A DNA stretch of 64,000 nt from Catellatospora citrea (GCF_003610235.1 NZ_RAPR01000001.1:1922001-1986000), one strand, 5' to 3'; positions 32,162-41,035 are shown, counted from the first letter of the stretch. Notes: generated from the letters alone by a model not told the origin. Numbers and translations are program-made.

Positions 32162-32859
32162 GCGAGTTTTCCACGCCCGGCGGAATCGACCCCGGTATGA
32201 GTGAGCGGCTGCTCGATGGCGCCCGGACACCGGCCGTCGACCGGGGACCGGTCGGCGACCTGCTGGCCCGCGCCGCCGCACCCGGACGACCCGAGGAACT
32301 CGCCGGGGCGGCCACGGTGCTGGCGGCTTTCCGTGCCGCGTACCCGCAGCCGGTGGCGCGCAAGCGGCACACGCTGCGGCGGGCACTGGCGATGAAGGTC
32401 GGGGCGATCGTCGCCGCGTTGACGGTCGGCGGCGTCGCGTTCGCGGCCCACTCGGGTGTGCTGCCCAACCCGTTCCCGATCGGCCCGCAGTCCCCGGTGT
32501 CGCCGTCGAAGTCCCGGCCGGGCAACACCCCGGGCCACAGCGCCCTGCCGTCGCCGAGCGGCACGGCGTCGCCGAGCGGCACGCCGTCGGCCCTGCCCTC
32601 GGCCTCCGCCCCGGCGAACCTGCACGGCCTGTGCCGCTCGTTCCTGGCCACCGCGGACAAGGACAAGCCGAAGGCGACGGACAGCCCGGCGTACGCCGCA
32701 CTGGTCGCCGCGGCGGCCGGGCAGGACCTGACCGGCTACTGCACTGCCCTGATCGAGCCGAACGGCGCCCGGCCCAGCGGCAATCCCGGCAACGGGCCGT
32801 CGCCGAGGCCGAGCAAGGCCAACCCCGCGCCGTCGGCGAAGAAGACGAAACCCAGCTGA
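32158..32859 (+). CDS. Membrane protein coupled to sigma factor
   Basis: A protein of 233 residues. A cytoplasmic part of about 80 residues (LDGARTPAVDRGPVGDLLAR) is followed by one membrane helix (VGAIVAALTVGGVAFAA) and an extracellular Pro/Ser-rich region with two Cys. The position, the four-base overlap with the sigma gene and the topology suggest an anti-sigma or sigma-modulating protein. There is no zinc HxxxCxxC motif. The same gene layout is found in many actinomycetes. Confidence 0.75.
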   Translation: MSEFSTPGGIDPGMSERLLDGARTPAVDRGPVGDLLARAAAPGRPEELAGAATVLAAFRAAYPQPVARKRHTLRRALAMKVGAIVAALTVGGVAFAAHSGVLPNPFPIGPQSPVSPSKSRPGNTPGHSALPSPSGTASPSGTPSALPSASAPANLHGLCRSFLATADKDKPKATDSPAYAALVAAAAGQDLTGYCTALIEPNGARPSGNPGNGPSPRPSKANPAPSAKKTKPS

Positions 32860-32900
32860 CGCACGCGCGTGACACGCGGGCGACGCCCGGCGCTATCACC

Positions 32901-32937
32901 GATGGGACCAGCAGGACGCACCCCTGCTGGTCCCATC
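32901..32937 (+). terminator. Terminator of the sigma factor operon
   Basis: Perfect 15-base arms GATGGGACCAGCAGG (32901-32915) and CCTGCTGGTCCCATC (32923-32937), 40 bases after the stop. The rest of the 293-base gap up to 33153 holds the dehydrogenase promoter region, where only the AGGAGG at 33138-33143 is clear. Confidence 0.75.
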
Positions 32938-33152
32938 TCGTCCGTCCATGGTGAACGCGTCCCCCGTCGCAGCCCCATGGCGGCCGGGTGCGCCGCGCGG
33001 GCGCTCCTGCCCGCACGCGCGACGCGCACCGGTCGACCGCCGACATTTCTGAGACACCGTCCGCACGGCGCGTGCGCTTTATACCGCTCTGCGCTATAGG
33101 TAGCCTGACCTGGTTTGTCGCATTTGTTGACATTTCAGGAGGCATATCCAGC

Positions 33153-35924
33153 ATGAATAACGGATTGAGAGCAGGCGCGCTCGGCACCTCACTGCTGTCC
33201 GCTGTCCTGATGTTCGGCACCGCGGCCGCGCCGGCCCCGGTCGCCGCCCGCGCCGCGGGCCCCGCGGCCCCGGTCATCACCGAACCGGAGAAGGACAACA
33301 GACTGCTCAGCGCCGCCGACGTGCACATGGAGACGCGGGCGATGCAGAACAACGACGCCGGCGACGCCCACCTGTGCACCGACTGGGAGATCTGGGCCGG
33401 CAACGCCGGCTCCGGCGAGCGGGTCTGGTTCGACTCCTGCGCCAGCGGCACCGGCCGGGTGCACGTGCACCTGGGCGACGGGGTGTTCGAGAACTCCTTC
33501 ACCGGGCGCAAGGACCTGATCGCGGACAAGGCCTACACGCTGCGCGTGCGGCACCGCGACGCGAGCGGCGCGTGGAGCGCGTACTCCACCCGGCCGTTCA
33601 AGACCGACGTCGAGCGCAAGCCGCTGCCCGGCGCGGGCGACTGGAAGGTCCACCAGCCCGGCTTCGTGGTCGAGGAGGTCACCGGCGACCTGGCGCTGCC
33701 GGTGAACATCGCGATGGTGCCGAACTACTCGGGCGACCCCACCAAGCCGCTGTTCTACGTCACCGAGCTCTACGGCCGCATCCGCGTGGTGACGGGCGAC
33801 TACAAGAAGCACACGTACGCCGACGACCTGCTCGACTTCGACCCGAGCGCCCAGTTCCCGGGCTCCGGCGAGATGGGCGTGACCGGCATCGTCATCGAGC
33901 CGAAGACCGGCGACCTGTTCGTGTCGATGCTCTACAAGGACGACGGCGACCTGCTGCCCAAGATCGTGCGCTTCCACAGCGAGGACGGCGGCATGACCGC
34001 CGCCACCAAGACCACGATCTTCAAGGCGCCGGACGAGCCCCAGTCGACCTCGCACCAGATCTCGAACCTGACCATCGGCCCGGACGGCAAGCTCTACGTG
34101 CACATGGGCGACGGCTTCATCGCCGAGACCGCCGAGGACATGGACTCGTTCCGCGGCAAGGTGCTGCGGATGAACCTGGACGGCACCGCGCCCGGCGACA
34201 ACCCGTTCTACAAGGGCACCGGCAAGTTCCAGGCCAAGGACTACATCTGGGCGTACGGGCTGCGCAACCCGTTCGGCGGGGCGTGGCGGCAGGCCGACGG
34301 CCAGCACTACTCGGTGGAGAACGGCCCGTCGGTCAACGACCGGTTCGCCCGGATCACCAAGGGCGGTCGCTACCACTGGCGGGGCGGCGCGTCCGGCCTC
34401 ACCAAGAACGCGCTCTACAACTGGGACGAGACGCAGGGACCGGTCGGCATCACGTTCACCGAGCCGAGCGTCTACCACGCGGCCGGCTTCCCGCAGGAGA
34501 AGTACGGCAATGCCTTCGTCTCGCTGAGCGGCCCGACTTACGCCAGCGGCCCGCAGCGCCGGGGCAAGAAGATCGTCGAGTTCCAGTTCAACGACGACGG
34601 TACGGTCAAGGACCCGAAGACCCTGATCGAGTACACCGGCAGCGGCAAGACGAGCGTCGGCGGTCTCGCACCGGGACCCGACGGGCTCTACTTCACCACG
34701 ATCTACACCAAGATCGGCGATGCGACCGACGAGGGCGCCAAGATCCTGCGCGTGCGGTACGTGCGCAAGGACACCGGCTCGCCGGTGACGCTGTACTCCG
34801 ACAGCGGGTTCAAGGGCGATGCCAAGGGCCTGGGCACCGGGATCTTCGACACCGCCGCGTTCGGCAAGGTCAAGGACAACACCGTCAGCTCCCTGCGGGT
34901 GGCCGGCGGCTACCGGGCCGTCGCCTGCGACAGCCCGGCGACCGCGCCCGACCTCGGCGCCTGCCGCTACTTCGGGCCCGGCGAGCACGGCTCGCTCGGC
35001 GATTTCAACGACAAGATCTCGTCACTGACCGTCTTCGGCGGCCCGGTCGAGGGCAAGGGCGTCGTCGGCTACGGCGAGACCGGCCTCAAGGGCACCGCGC
35101 AGCCGCTGGGCGCGGGCATGCACGAGTCGGTCGCGGGTGAGCTCGCCGGCGGCGAGAGCACGTCGATCAGCTCGCTGAAGATCGGCGCGGGATACCGGCT
35201 GATCGCCTGCGACAAGGACCGCTCGGCCGGCGCCGACCTCGGTGTCTGCCGCATCCTGGGCAGCGGCGAGCACGCCACGATCGGCACGCTCAACGACAAG
35301 ATCTCGCTGATCGGCGTCGTCGGGCCGCCGCTGACCGTGTTCTCCGAGGCCAAGGCCAAGGGCAAGAGCCAGAGCTTCGAGGCCGGCGTGTACGAGGGCA
35401 CCCGCGGCGAGCTGGCCGAGGTCGGCGACAACGCGATCACCTCGCTGCGCCTGGAGCCCGGCTACCGGGCCCTCGCCTGTGCCGGTGACGGCAGCACCGG
35501 GACCGGCCTGGCCACCCTGGGCCGCTGCCGGTCGTTCCCGCCGGGCGAGCACACGCTGACCGGCACCGATCTGGACGACGACATCTCACTGCTGCTCGTC
35601 TCCGGTGAGCCGGTCAAGGGCGCGAACGCCACCGCGTACGCCGACCAGGCCTTCAAGGGCGGCAAGTCCGCCCTGGGCGTGGGCATCTTCGAGGCGTCGC
35701 ACGACGACCTCGACGGAGCCGGCAACGACAACATCAGCTCGCTGCAGGTCACCCCGGGACACCGGGCGGTCGCCTGCGAGCACGGCACCAAGCCGGTCGT
35801 GCTCGACGTCGGCATCTGCCGCTACTACAAGGCCGGTGACGTGACGTTCGTCGGCGCGGACGTCAACGACAAGTTCTCGCTGGTCGCGGTCGACAAGGTG
35901 GGTGGAGCGCCGGCCAGGCGCTGA
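33153..35924 (+). CDS. Secreted glucose/sorbosone-type dehydrogenase with four beta/gamma-crystallin-like domains
   Basis: A secreted protein of 923 residues. A signal peptide (SLLSAVLMFGTAAAPAPVAA) is followed by the same Fn3-like module as the paralogue at 7422 and a GSDH beta-propeller (SHQISNLTIGPDGKLYVH, GLRNPFGGAW). From residue 540 on there are eight Greek-key units, that is four beta/gamma-crystallin-like domains. Each carries the calcium motif D/N-D/N-x-x-S-S or a variant: KDNTVSSL, FNDKISSL, GDNAITSL, GNDNISSL, VNDKFSLV. Cys pairs recur in each. AGGAGG precedes the ATG. The tail probably binds calcium and stabilises the enzyme outside the cell or fixes it to a surface (inference). 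Confidence 0.87.
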   Translation: MNNGLRAGALGTSLLSAVLMFGTAAAPAPVAARAAGPAAPVITEPEKDNRLLSAADVHMETRAMQNNDAGDAHLCTDWEIWAGNAGSGERVWFDSCASGTGRVHVHLGDGVFENSFTGRKDLIADKAYTLRVRHRDASGAWSAYSTRPFKTDVERKPLPGAGDWKVHQPGFVVEEVTGDLALPVNIAMVPNYSGDPTKPLFYVTELYGRIRVVTGDYKKHTYADDLLDFDPSAQFPGSGEMGVTGIVIEPKTGDLFVSMLYKDDGDLLPKIVRFHSEDGGMTAATKTTIFKAPDEPQSTSHQISNLTIGPDGKLYVHMGDGFIAETAEDMDSFRGKVLRMNLDGTAPGDNPFYKGTGKFQAKDYIWAYGLRNPFGGAWRQADGQHYSVENGPSVNDRFARITKGGRYHWRGGASGLTKNALYNWDETQGPVGITFTEPSVYHAAGFPQEKYGNAFVSLSGPTYASGPQRRGKKIVEFQFNDDGTVKDPKTLIEYTGSGKTSVGGLAPGPDGLYFTTIYTKIGDATDEGAKILRVRYVRKDTGSPVTLYSDSGFKGDAKGLGTGIFDTAAFGKVKDNTVSSLRVAGGYRAVACDSPATAPDLGACRYFGPGEHGSLGDFNDKISSLTVFGGPVEGKGVVGYGETGLKGTAQPLGAGMHESVAGELAGGESTSISSLKIGAGYRLIACDKDRSAGADLGVCRILGSGEHATIGTLNDKISLIGVVGPPLTVFSEAKAKGKSQSFEAGVYEGTRGELAEVGDNAITSLRLEPGYRALACAGDGSTGTGLATLGRCRSFPPGEHTLTGTDLDDDISLLLVSGEPVKGANATAYADQAFKGGKSALGVGIFEASHDDLDGAGNDNISSLQVTPGHRAVACEHGTKPVVLDVGICRYYKAGDVTFVGADVNDKFSLVAVDKVGGAPARR

Positions 35925-35937
35925 CGCTCCCGCACGA

Positions 35938-35980
35938 GGAAGGCCCCGTTCCCGCCGCGAGGCGGGGACGGGGCCTTTCC
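35938..35980. terminator. Strong terminator hairpin after the crystallin-tailed dehydrogenase
   Basis: Arms of 19-20 bases (GGAAGGCCCCGTTCCCGCC and its complement, one G-T wobble) with a 4-base GCGA loop. It also faces the end of the converging small membrane protein gene and may serve both. Confidence 0.85.
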
Positions 35981-35989
35981 GCATACCCC

Positions 35990-36367
35990 CTAGGAACTGC
36001 TGCTGCTACTGCTACTGCTGCCGGAATCGCTGCTGCCGCCACCGGACCAGCCACCGCCGGAATCGCTGCTGCCACCGCCGGACCAGCCGCCGCCGGAATC
36101 GCTGCCGCCCGACGAGCCGGAGTCCGAGCTGCCCGACCAGCCACTGCCACCCGAGTCGTGAACCCAGGTCTGCTCGTCGGTCCAGACCGGATCACCGGAG
36201 GTGGAACCGCTGTGCACGGGCCCGACATATCCGCCGGGGCGTCGTTTGGGCCCCGGGCCCTGGCGCGCGGAGCCGCGGGACGCGGCGAGGCTCGCCACCA
36301 CGACGACGGCGATGACGACGATGAACAGGCACGCCAATCCGGCGAGGAGAAGGACCATTGACTCCAT
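35990..36367 (-). CDS. Small membrane protein with Gly/Ser-rich repeat tail
   Basis: A protein of 125 residues. One membrane helix (VLLLAGLACLFIVVIAVVVV) lies at the N-terminus. A short region with WTDEQTWVHDSG follows, then a tail of near-perfect repeats (SDSGGGWSGGGS) ending in a run of Ser coded by AGC/AGT triplets. The function is unknown. The tail resembles the Gly/Ser tails of some TPM/TMEM-like actinobacterial membrane proteins. The ribosome site is weak and an ATG nine bases on is possible. Confidence 0.65.
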   Translation of the reverse strand: MESMVLLLAGLACLFIVVIAVVVVASLAASRGSARQGPGPKRRPGGYVGPVHSGSTSGDPVWTDEQTWVHDSGGSGWSGSSDSGSSGGSDSGGGWSGGGSSDSGGGWSGGGSSDSGSSSSSSSSS

Positions 36368-36406
36368 CGCGCCAATGTAGACATCCCTCGCCAACCCCGA
36401 AAGGCG

Positions 36407-36458
36407 CGGATCCGGACGAGTCGTGGTCGCCGGAGCGGCCACGACTCGTCCGGATCCG
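36407..36458. terminator. Perfect 20-base stem hairpin after glyA
   Basis: Arms CGGATCCGGACGAGTCGTGG (36407-36426) and its exact complement (36439-36458) flank a 12-base loop. It lies 12 bases past the glyA stop on the minus strand, upstream of the small membrane protein gene. It is the strongest hairpin in this part of the window. Confidence 0.85.
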
Positions 36459-36469
36459 GTGAGTCCTGC

Positions 36470-37912
36470 TCAGCCCAGGTCGATCGTCGGGTACAGCGGG
36501 AAGCCCTTGAGCAGGTCGGTGGTCTGCCCGGCGACCCGGTCGGCGACACCGTCGGCCAGCACGTACGCGGCCTTGGACGGCTTGCCGTCGGTGGTGCCGG
36601 GCGTGGTGCCCGCCAGCACGGTGTGGATCAGGTCGGCGATCTCGTCCATCTCGGCGGTGCCCAGGCCGCGCGTGGTCAGCGCCGGGGTGCCCAGCCGGAT
36701 GCCGGAGGTGTACCAGGCGCCGTTGGCGTCCTGCGGCACCGCGTTGCGGTTGGTGACGATGTTCGCGTCCAGCAGCGCCGACTCGGCCTGGCGGCCGGTG
36801 AGGCCGTACGACGACACGTCGAGCAGCACCAGGTGGTTGTCGGTGCCGCCGGTGACGAGCTTCGCGCCGCGCCGCAACAGGCCCTGGGCCAGCGCCTGCG
36901 CGTTGTCCACGATGCGCTGGGCGTAGTCGCGGAACTCCGGCCGGCGCGCCTCGGCCAGCGCGACCGCCTTGGCCGCCATGACGTGCGGCAGCGGGCCGCC
37001 GAGCACCATCGGGCAGCCGCGGTCGACCTGGTCGGCGAGCTCGGTCTGGCACAGCACCATGCCGCCGCGCGGGCCGCGCAGCGACTTGTGCGTGGTGGTG
37101 GTGACGATCTGCGCGTTCGGGATCGGGTCGAAGTCGCCGGTCAGCACCTTGCCCGCGACCAGGCCCGCGAAGTGGGCCATGTCCACCAGCAGGGTCGCGC
37201 CGACCTCGTCGGCGATCTCGCGCATGATCCGGAAGTTCACCAGCCGGGGGTACGCCGAGTAGCCCGCCACGATGATCAGCGGCCGGAACTCGCGCGCCGA
37301 CCTGGCCAGCGCGTCGTAGTCGACCAGGCCGGTCGCCGGGTCGGTGCCGTAGCTGCGCTGCTCGAACATCTTGCCGGAGATGTTGGGGCGGAAGCCGTGC
37401 GTGAGGTGGCCGCCCGCGTCCAGCGACATGCCGAGCATGCGCTGGTCGCCGAGCTCGCGGCGCAGCGCCGCCCAGTCGGCCTCGTTCAGGTCGTTGACGT
37501 GGCGGGCCTGCGCCTTGGCCAGCGCCGGGCTCTCCACCCGCTGGGCGAGCACCGCCCAGAAGGCGACCAGGTTGGCGTCGATGCCGGAGTGCGGCTGCAC
37601 GTACGCGTGCTGCGCCCCGAACAGCTCGCGGGCGTGCTGCGCGGCCAGCGCCTCGACGGTGTCGACGTTCTTGCAGCCGGCGTAGAAGCGGCGGCCGACG
37701 GTGCCCTCGGCGTACTTGTCGCTGAACCAGTTGCCCATGGCCAGCAGCGTCGCGGGCGAGGCGTAGTTCTCACTGGCGATCAGCTTGAGCGACTCGCGCT
37801 GGTCGTGCAGCTCCGCGCCGATCGCGGCGGCGACGGCGGGCTCCACGGCACGGATGGCGTCCAGGGCATGGCGGTAGGCCAGGGACTCGCTGGACAGGGA
37901 CGCGTCAGACAT
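36470..37912 (-). CDS. glyA: Serine hydroxymethyltransferase
   Basis: A PLP enzyme of 480 residues that interconverts serine and glycine while loading tetrahydrofolate with a one-carbon unit. The PLP lysine lies in [14 protein letters not shown], and [13 protein letters not shown] and [11 protein letters not shown] are family signatures. It is longer than the common 420-residue form, with an insertion after residue 130, as in a known actinobacterial subgroup. AGGAGG lies before the ATG at 37912. A ZTP riboswitch occupies the leader, tying expression to folate status. Confidence 0.93.
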   Translation of the reverse strand: MSDASLSSESLAYRHALDAIRAVEPAVAAAIGAELHDQRESLKLIASENYASPATLLAMGNWFSDKYAEGTVGRRFYAGCKNVDTVEALAAQHARELFGAQHAYVQPHSGIDANLVAFWAVLAQRVESPALAKAQARHVNDLNEADWAALRRELGDQRMLGMSLDAGGHLTHGFRPNISGKMFEQRSYGTDPATGLVDYDALARSAREFRPLIIVAGYSAYPRLVNFRIMREIADEVGATLLVDMAHFAGLVAGKVLTGDFDPIPNAQIVTTTTHKSLRGPRGGMVLCQTELADQVDRGCPMVLGGPLPHVMAAKAVALAEARRPEFRDYAQRIVDNAQALAQGLLRRGAKLVTGGTDNHLVLLDVSSYGLTGRQAESALLDANIVTNRNAVPQDANGAWYTSGIRLGTPALTTRGLGTAEMDEIADLIHTVLAGTTPGTTDGKPSKAAYVLADGVADRVAGQTTDLLKGFPLYPTIDLG

Positions 37913-37938
37913 CGGACCTCCTAGACGATACGGAAGAG

Positions 37939-38019
37939 GCCCAGGCGCTCGGCACAGCGTCACGACGACGGAGCCGCTCCCCGATGGTGACCCATCCCAG
38001 CGCGCCAGTCACGGCCCAC
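37939..38019 (-). ncRNA. ZTP riboswitch (pfl motif) upstream of glyA
   Basis: Read on the minus strand, the leader holds the aptamer's conserved blocks in order: GGGCCGTGACTGGCGCG, GGGTCACCATCGGGGAGCG, and after a variable stem the 3' block CCGAGCGCCTGGGC. This matches the ZTP/pfl aptamer, which senses ZTP or AICAR when 10-formyl-tetrahydrofolate is short and commonly controls glyA. The 3' end GGGCCTCTT (37934-37942) can pair with the ribosome-site region AGGAGGTCC (37914-37922), which suggests translational control. Confidence 0.9.
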
Positions 38020-38086
38020 CGCCCAGCCTAACAACCCCCCGGCCCTCACACCCGCCACCGCACCGCCCCCGCCCACATCGTGGCGT

Positions 38087-38143
38087 CGATCATGAAGTTG
38101 TGGCACCGACACGCCGCCGAACCGTGCCACAGGTTCATGATCG
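38087..38143. repeat. Intergenic hairpin with GATC ends
   Basis: Arms of 20 bases (38087-38106 beginning CGATCATGAAG, and 38124-38143) pair except for two central positions and enclose 17 bases. It lies between the end of the GH15 gene and the glyA leader. It is similar in style to the hairpins at 28728 and 47122. Confidence 0.75.
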
Positions 38144-38159
38144 GCGCTTGGGGGTGGGG

Positions 38160-39974
38160 TCAGCCGAGGGCGCGGTCGAGGTTGAAGGCGGCGCTGATGA
38201 GGGCCAGGTGGGTGAAGGCCTGGGGGAAGTTGCCCAGCTGCTCTCCGGTGTGGCCGATCTGCTCGGCGAACAGGCCCACATGGTTGGCGTAGGTGAGCAT
38301 CTTCTCGAACGCCAGCCGGGCCTCGTCCAGGCGGCCCGCCCGCGACAGCGCCTCCACGTACCAGAACGAGCAGATGGAGAAGGTGCCCTCCGAGCCGCGC
38401 AGGCCGTCCGGGCTGACCGCCGGGTCGTAGCGGTAGACCAGGGAGTCCGAGACCAGGTCGTGGCCGAGCGCGTCCAGCGTGGACAGCCACTTCGGATCGG
38501 TCGGCGAGACGAACTTCGACAGCGGCATCATCAGCACCGCGGCGTCGAGCACGTCGTCGTCCTCGTGCTGGGTGAACGCCGCCCGCTCCGGCGACCAGCC
38601 CTTGCGCATGATCTGGTGGTAGACCGCGTCCCGGGCCTCCCGCCAGCGGCGCAGGTCCGCCGGCAGGCCGCGGCGGTTGGCCATCCGGATCGCCCGCTCG
38701 ATCGCCACCCAGCACATGAGCCGCGAGTACAGGAAGTTCTTGCGGCCGCCGCGGGTCTCCCAGATGCCCTCGTCGGGCTGGTCCCAGTGCCCGCACACCC
38801 ACTCGACCAGCTCCGACACCTCCTCCCAGCGGTCGCTGGAGATCGGCTGGGCCCACTTGTCGTAGAGGTAGATCGAGTCGATCAGCGCGCCGTAGATGTC
38901 GAGCTGCATCTGGTCCACCGCGGCGTTGCCGACCCGGACCGGGGCCGAGCACCGGTAGCCCTCCAGGTGGGGCAGCTCGTGCTCGTCGATGTCGGTGCGG
39001 CCGTCGATGCCGTACATGATCTGCAACGGGCCGTCCGGGCCGTCGCCGCGCATGGCCACGTGGCGTTCCAGGAAGTCCATGAACGCCGACGCCTCGTCGG
39101 TGAAGCCGAGCCGCAGCAGGGCGTACACGCAGAACGCGGCGTCGCGGATCCAGACGTACCGGTAGTCCCAGTTGCGCTCGCCGCCGATCTGCTCCGGCAG
39201 ACTGGTCGTCGCGGCCGCGACGATCGCGCCGGTCGGCGCGTAGGTCATCAGCTTCAGGGTGAGCGCCGAGCGGTGCACCATCTCCCGCCACCGACCCCGG
39301 TACCGCGACCTCGACAACCACGCCCGCCAGTAGCGCACCGTGTCGTTGAACTGCTCCTCCGCCTCCGCCAGCGGGCACGACCGGGGCCGCACCTCGTCGG
39401 AGACCCGGTCCAGCGCGAACACCGCCGTCTCGCCCTCGCCCAGGGTGAAGGCCGCGCGCACGTCGCCGTCCTCCTCGGTGACCTCGACGCTGCTGGTCAG
39501 CGCCAGTGACAGCAGCGGGCACTCGAAGAGCACCCGGTCGCCGTCGCGGCGCAGCATGTGCGACTGGCGCCCGTAGTCGAAGCGCGGCGCGACCAGCGCG
39601 GCGAACGGCAGCTTGCCGCGTACGCAGATCACGCGGCGGATCAGCCGGTGCCGCCCCGCCTCGGCGGGGTCGCCGACGATGGGCATGAAGTCCTGGATCT
39701 CCCCCACCCCGTCGTAGGCGTAGAAGCGGGTGATCAGGACGTTGGTGTCCGGGAAGTAGAACTGCTTGGTCTGCGCCGGGACGGCCGCGGCCAGCTCGAA
39801 CCGCCCGCCGCGGTCGGCGTCCAGCAGCGAGGCGAAGACGCTGGGCGAGTCGAACCGCGGGCAGCAGTACCAGTCGATGGTGCCGTTCACGCCGACCAGT
39901 GCCACGCTGCGCATGTCGCCGATCAGCCCGTGATCGGCGATCGCCAGGTAGCGATCCGCGCCTCCGTCCGCCAC
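38160..39974 (-). CDS. Glycoside hydrolase family 15 protein
   Basis: A cytoplasmic (alpha/alpha)6-barrel enzyme of 604 residues, of the actinobacterial trehalase/glucoamylase-like group. An N-terminal beta-sandwich (DHGLIGDMRSVALVGVNGTI) precedes the catalytic barrel, with GERNWDYRYVWIRDAAF, a probable catalytic acid in the QPDEGIWE segment and the family's C-terminal EQLGNFPQAFTHLALI. There is no signal peptide. In mycobacteria such enzymes hydrolyse trehalose; other maltooligosaccharides are possible. The start is GTG; there is no clear operon. Confidence 0.88.
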   Translation of the reverse strand: MADGGADRYLAIADHGLIGDMRSVALVGVNGTIDWYCCPRFDSPSVFASLLDADRGGRFELAAAVPAQTKQFYFPDTNVLITRFYAYDGVGEIQDFMPIVGDPAEAGRHRLIRRVICVRGKLPFAALVAPRFDYGRQSHMLRRDGDRVLFECPLLSLALTSSVEVTEEDGDVRAAFTLGEGETAVFALDRVSDEVRPRSCPLAEAEEQFNDTVRYWRAWLSRSRYRGRWREMVHRSALTLKLMTYAPTGAIVAAATTSLPEQIGGERNWDYRYVWIRDAAFCVYALLRLGFTDEASAFMDFLERHVAMRGDGPDGPLQIMYGIDGRTDIDEHELPHLEGYRCSAPVRVGNAAVDQMQLDIYGALIDSIYLYDKWAQPISSDRWEEVSELVEWVCGHWDQPDEGIWETRGGRKNFLYSRLMCWVAIERAIRMANRRGLPADLRRWREARDAVYHQIMRKGWSPERAAFTQHEDDDVLDAAVLMMPLSKFVSPTDPKWLSTLDALGHDLVSDSLVYRYDPAVSPDGLRGSEGTFSICSFWYVEALSRAGRLDEARLAFEKMLTYANHVGLFAEQIGHTGEQLGNFPQAFTHLALISAAFNLDRALG

Positions 39975-40011
39975 ACCGCCAGCATATGACCGGAATGTCC
40001 ATCCAGCGGCA

Positions 40012-40353
40012 TCAACCGGGCAGCGTGATCGGGCGGCCGGGGGCGGCCATCGTGCCGGGCGGGCACCACCAGGTCATCACCTCGACCGCGAGCCGGCCGG
40101 CGCGCACCGCCGGGTCCTGCTCCGCCAGCCGGCGCGCCTCGTCCAGCGAGCCGGTCCGGAAGAACACCAGGCCGCGCAGCGACTCGTCGGGCGTGTCGAG
40201 CACCGGGCCGTTCGTGACCACCTGGCCGGCCGTGCGCAGCCCCGCCAGGTACGCCAGATGCTCCGCCTGGATCCGCTGCGACTCGGCGTCGTCGTACTCG
40301 GTCGGATTCGCCGGGCGGCGCAGCATCACCAGCTCGAATGACTCCAGTTCCAT
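40012..40353 (-). CDS. YciI family protein
   Basis: A small alpha/beta-barrel protein of 113 residues with the YciI features: LRTAGQVVTNGPVLDT, the Asp-containing SLDEARRLAEQDPAVRAG and the strand VEVMTWWCPPG. Members often act as small dehydratase- or lyase-like enzymes or stand beside regulators. It follows a GntR gene by 40 bases and is probably in the same unit. A 23-base palindrome covers its start codon. Confidence 0.82.
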   Translation of the reverse strand: MELESFELVMLRRPANPTEYDDAESQRIQAEHLAYLAGLRTAGQVVTNGPVLDTPDESLRGLVFFRTGSLDEARRLAEQDPAVRAGRLAVEVMTWWCPPGTMAAPGRPITLPG

Positions 40354-40373
40354 GGGGCACAGTGTGCCCCATG
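40351..40373. promoter_or_regulatory. Palindrome over the YciI gene start
   Basis: CATGGGGCACA-G-TGTGCCCCATG is a perfect 11-base inverted repeat around one base. It includes the start codon and, on the minus strand, a -10-like CACACT seven bases before the ATG. It could be an operator for the GntR protein encoded just upstream or an RNA hairpin limiting translation. Confidence 0.55.
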
Positions 40374-40392
40374 GCCCGGATCACGGCGGTGG

Positions 40393-40794
40393 TCAGGCGC
40401 GGCCCGGCCGGTCGGCAGCGGGCTGCTCCGCGTCCACCCGGCGCAGTGCCTGGATCGCCCCCTCCACGGTGGCGCCGAGCGCGCGGGCCGCGCTGCGGTA
40501 GGCCCGCGCGGCCTCGTCGAGCCGGGCCATCGCCTCGGCAGGCGGCAGGTCGGGTCGGCGCTCGGCGACCGTGGTGCCGTGCCGCACCCGGCTGACCACC
40601 AGGCCTGCGGCCTCCAGCTCACGGTAGGAGCGGGCCACGGTGTTCACGGCCAGGCCGAGGTCCGCGGCGAGCTGCCGGATCGTGGGCAGGTGCGCGCCCG
40701 GGGCCAGCCGCCCGTCGGCGATCATCGCGGCGACTCCCGCCCGCACCTGCTCGTACGGCGGCACGGTGCTGGTCGAGTCGATGTCGAGCCTCAT
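40393..40794 (-). CDS. GntR (YtrA-like) transcriptional regulator
   Basis: A regulator of 133 residues. Winged helix: VPPYEQVRAGVAAMIADGRL, then LPTIRQLAADLGLAVNTVAR and the wing VVSRVRHGTTV. A short helical C-terminus of about 50 residues probably serves for dimerisation. GGAGG lies eight bases before the ATG. It is directly upstream of the YciI gene. YtrA regulators usually respond to antibiotics and act on ABC transporters; none is adjacent. Confidence 0.85.
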   Translation of the reverse strand: MRLDIDSTSTVPPYEQVRAGVAAMIADGRLAPGAHLPTIRQLAADLGLAVNTVARSYRELEAAGLVVSRVRHGTTVAERRPDLPPAEAMARLDEAARAYRSAARALGATVEGAIQALRRVDAEQPAADRPGRA

Positions 40795-41035
40795 CGATAC
40801 GCCTCCAGCACCGCACTCATCCGAGCCTCCCGGGTCGCTCGCCCACTCCGGCGAACACCCTAACCCGCCCCGGCCGCCGCACAGCGGCGCTGCCGACCGC
40901 CGGGCCGCACGGACTGACCGTCGGGCGTACGCCGGCGTATCCCACCCGCGCACGGACCGTTCTTGATGAGTGACCCGGACCTGCGCCCCACGTGTGCGCG
41001 GGCTCGAAGTCGACCCGTCATCGAAGGGATCGAAC

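Noticed and set aside
33090..33112. Sequence like an IdeR/DmdR iron box before the crystallin-tailed dehydrogenase
   Set aside because: AGGT and ACCT are 6 bases apart instead of 7 and the flanks do not match the 19-base consensus; I could not support iron control.
38160..40002. GH15 protein as a secreted glucoamylase
   Set aside because: The N-terminus has no signal peptide and the domain order is that of cytoplasmic actinobacterial trehalase-like enzymes.
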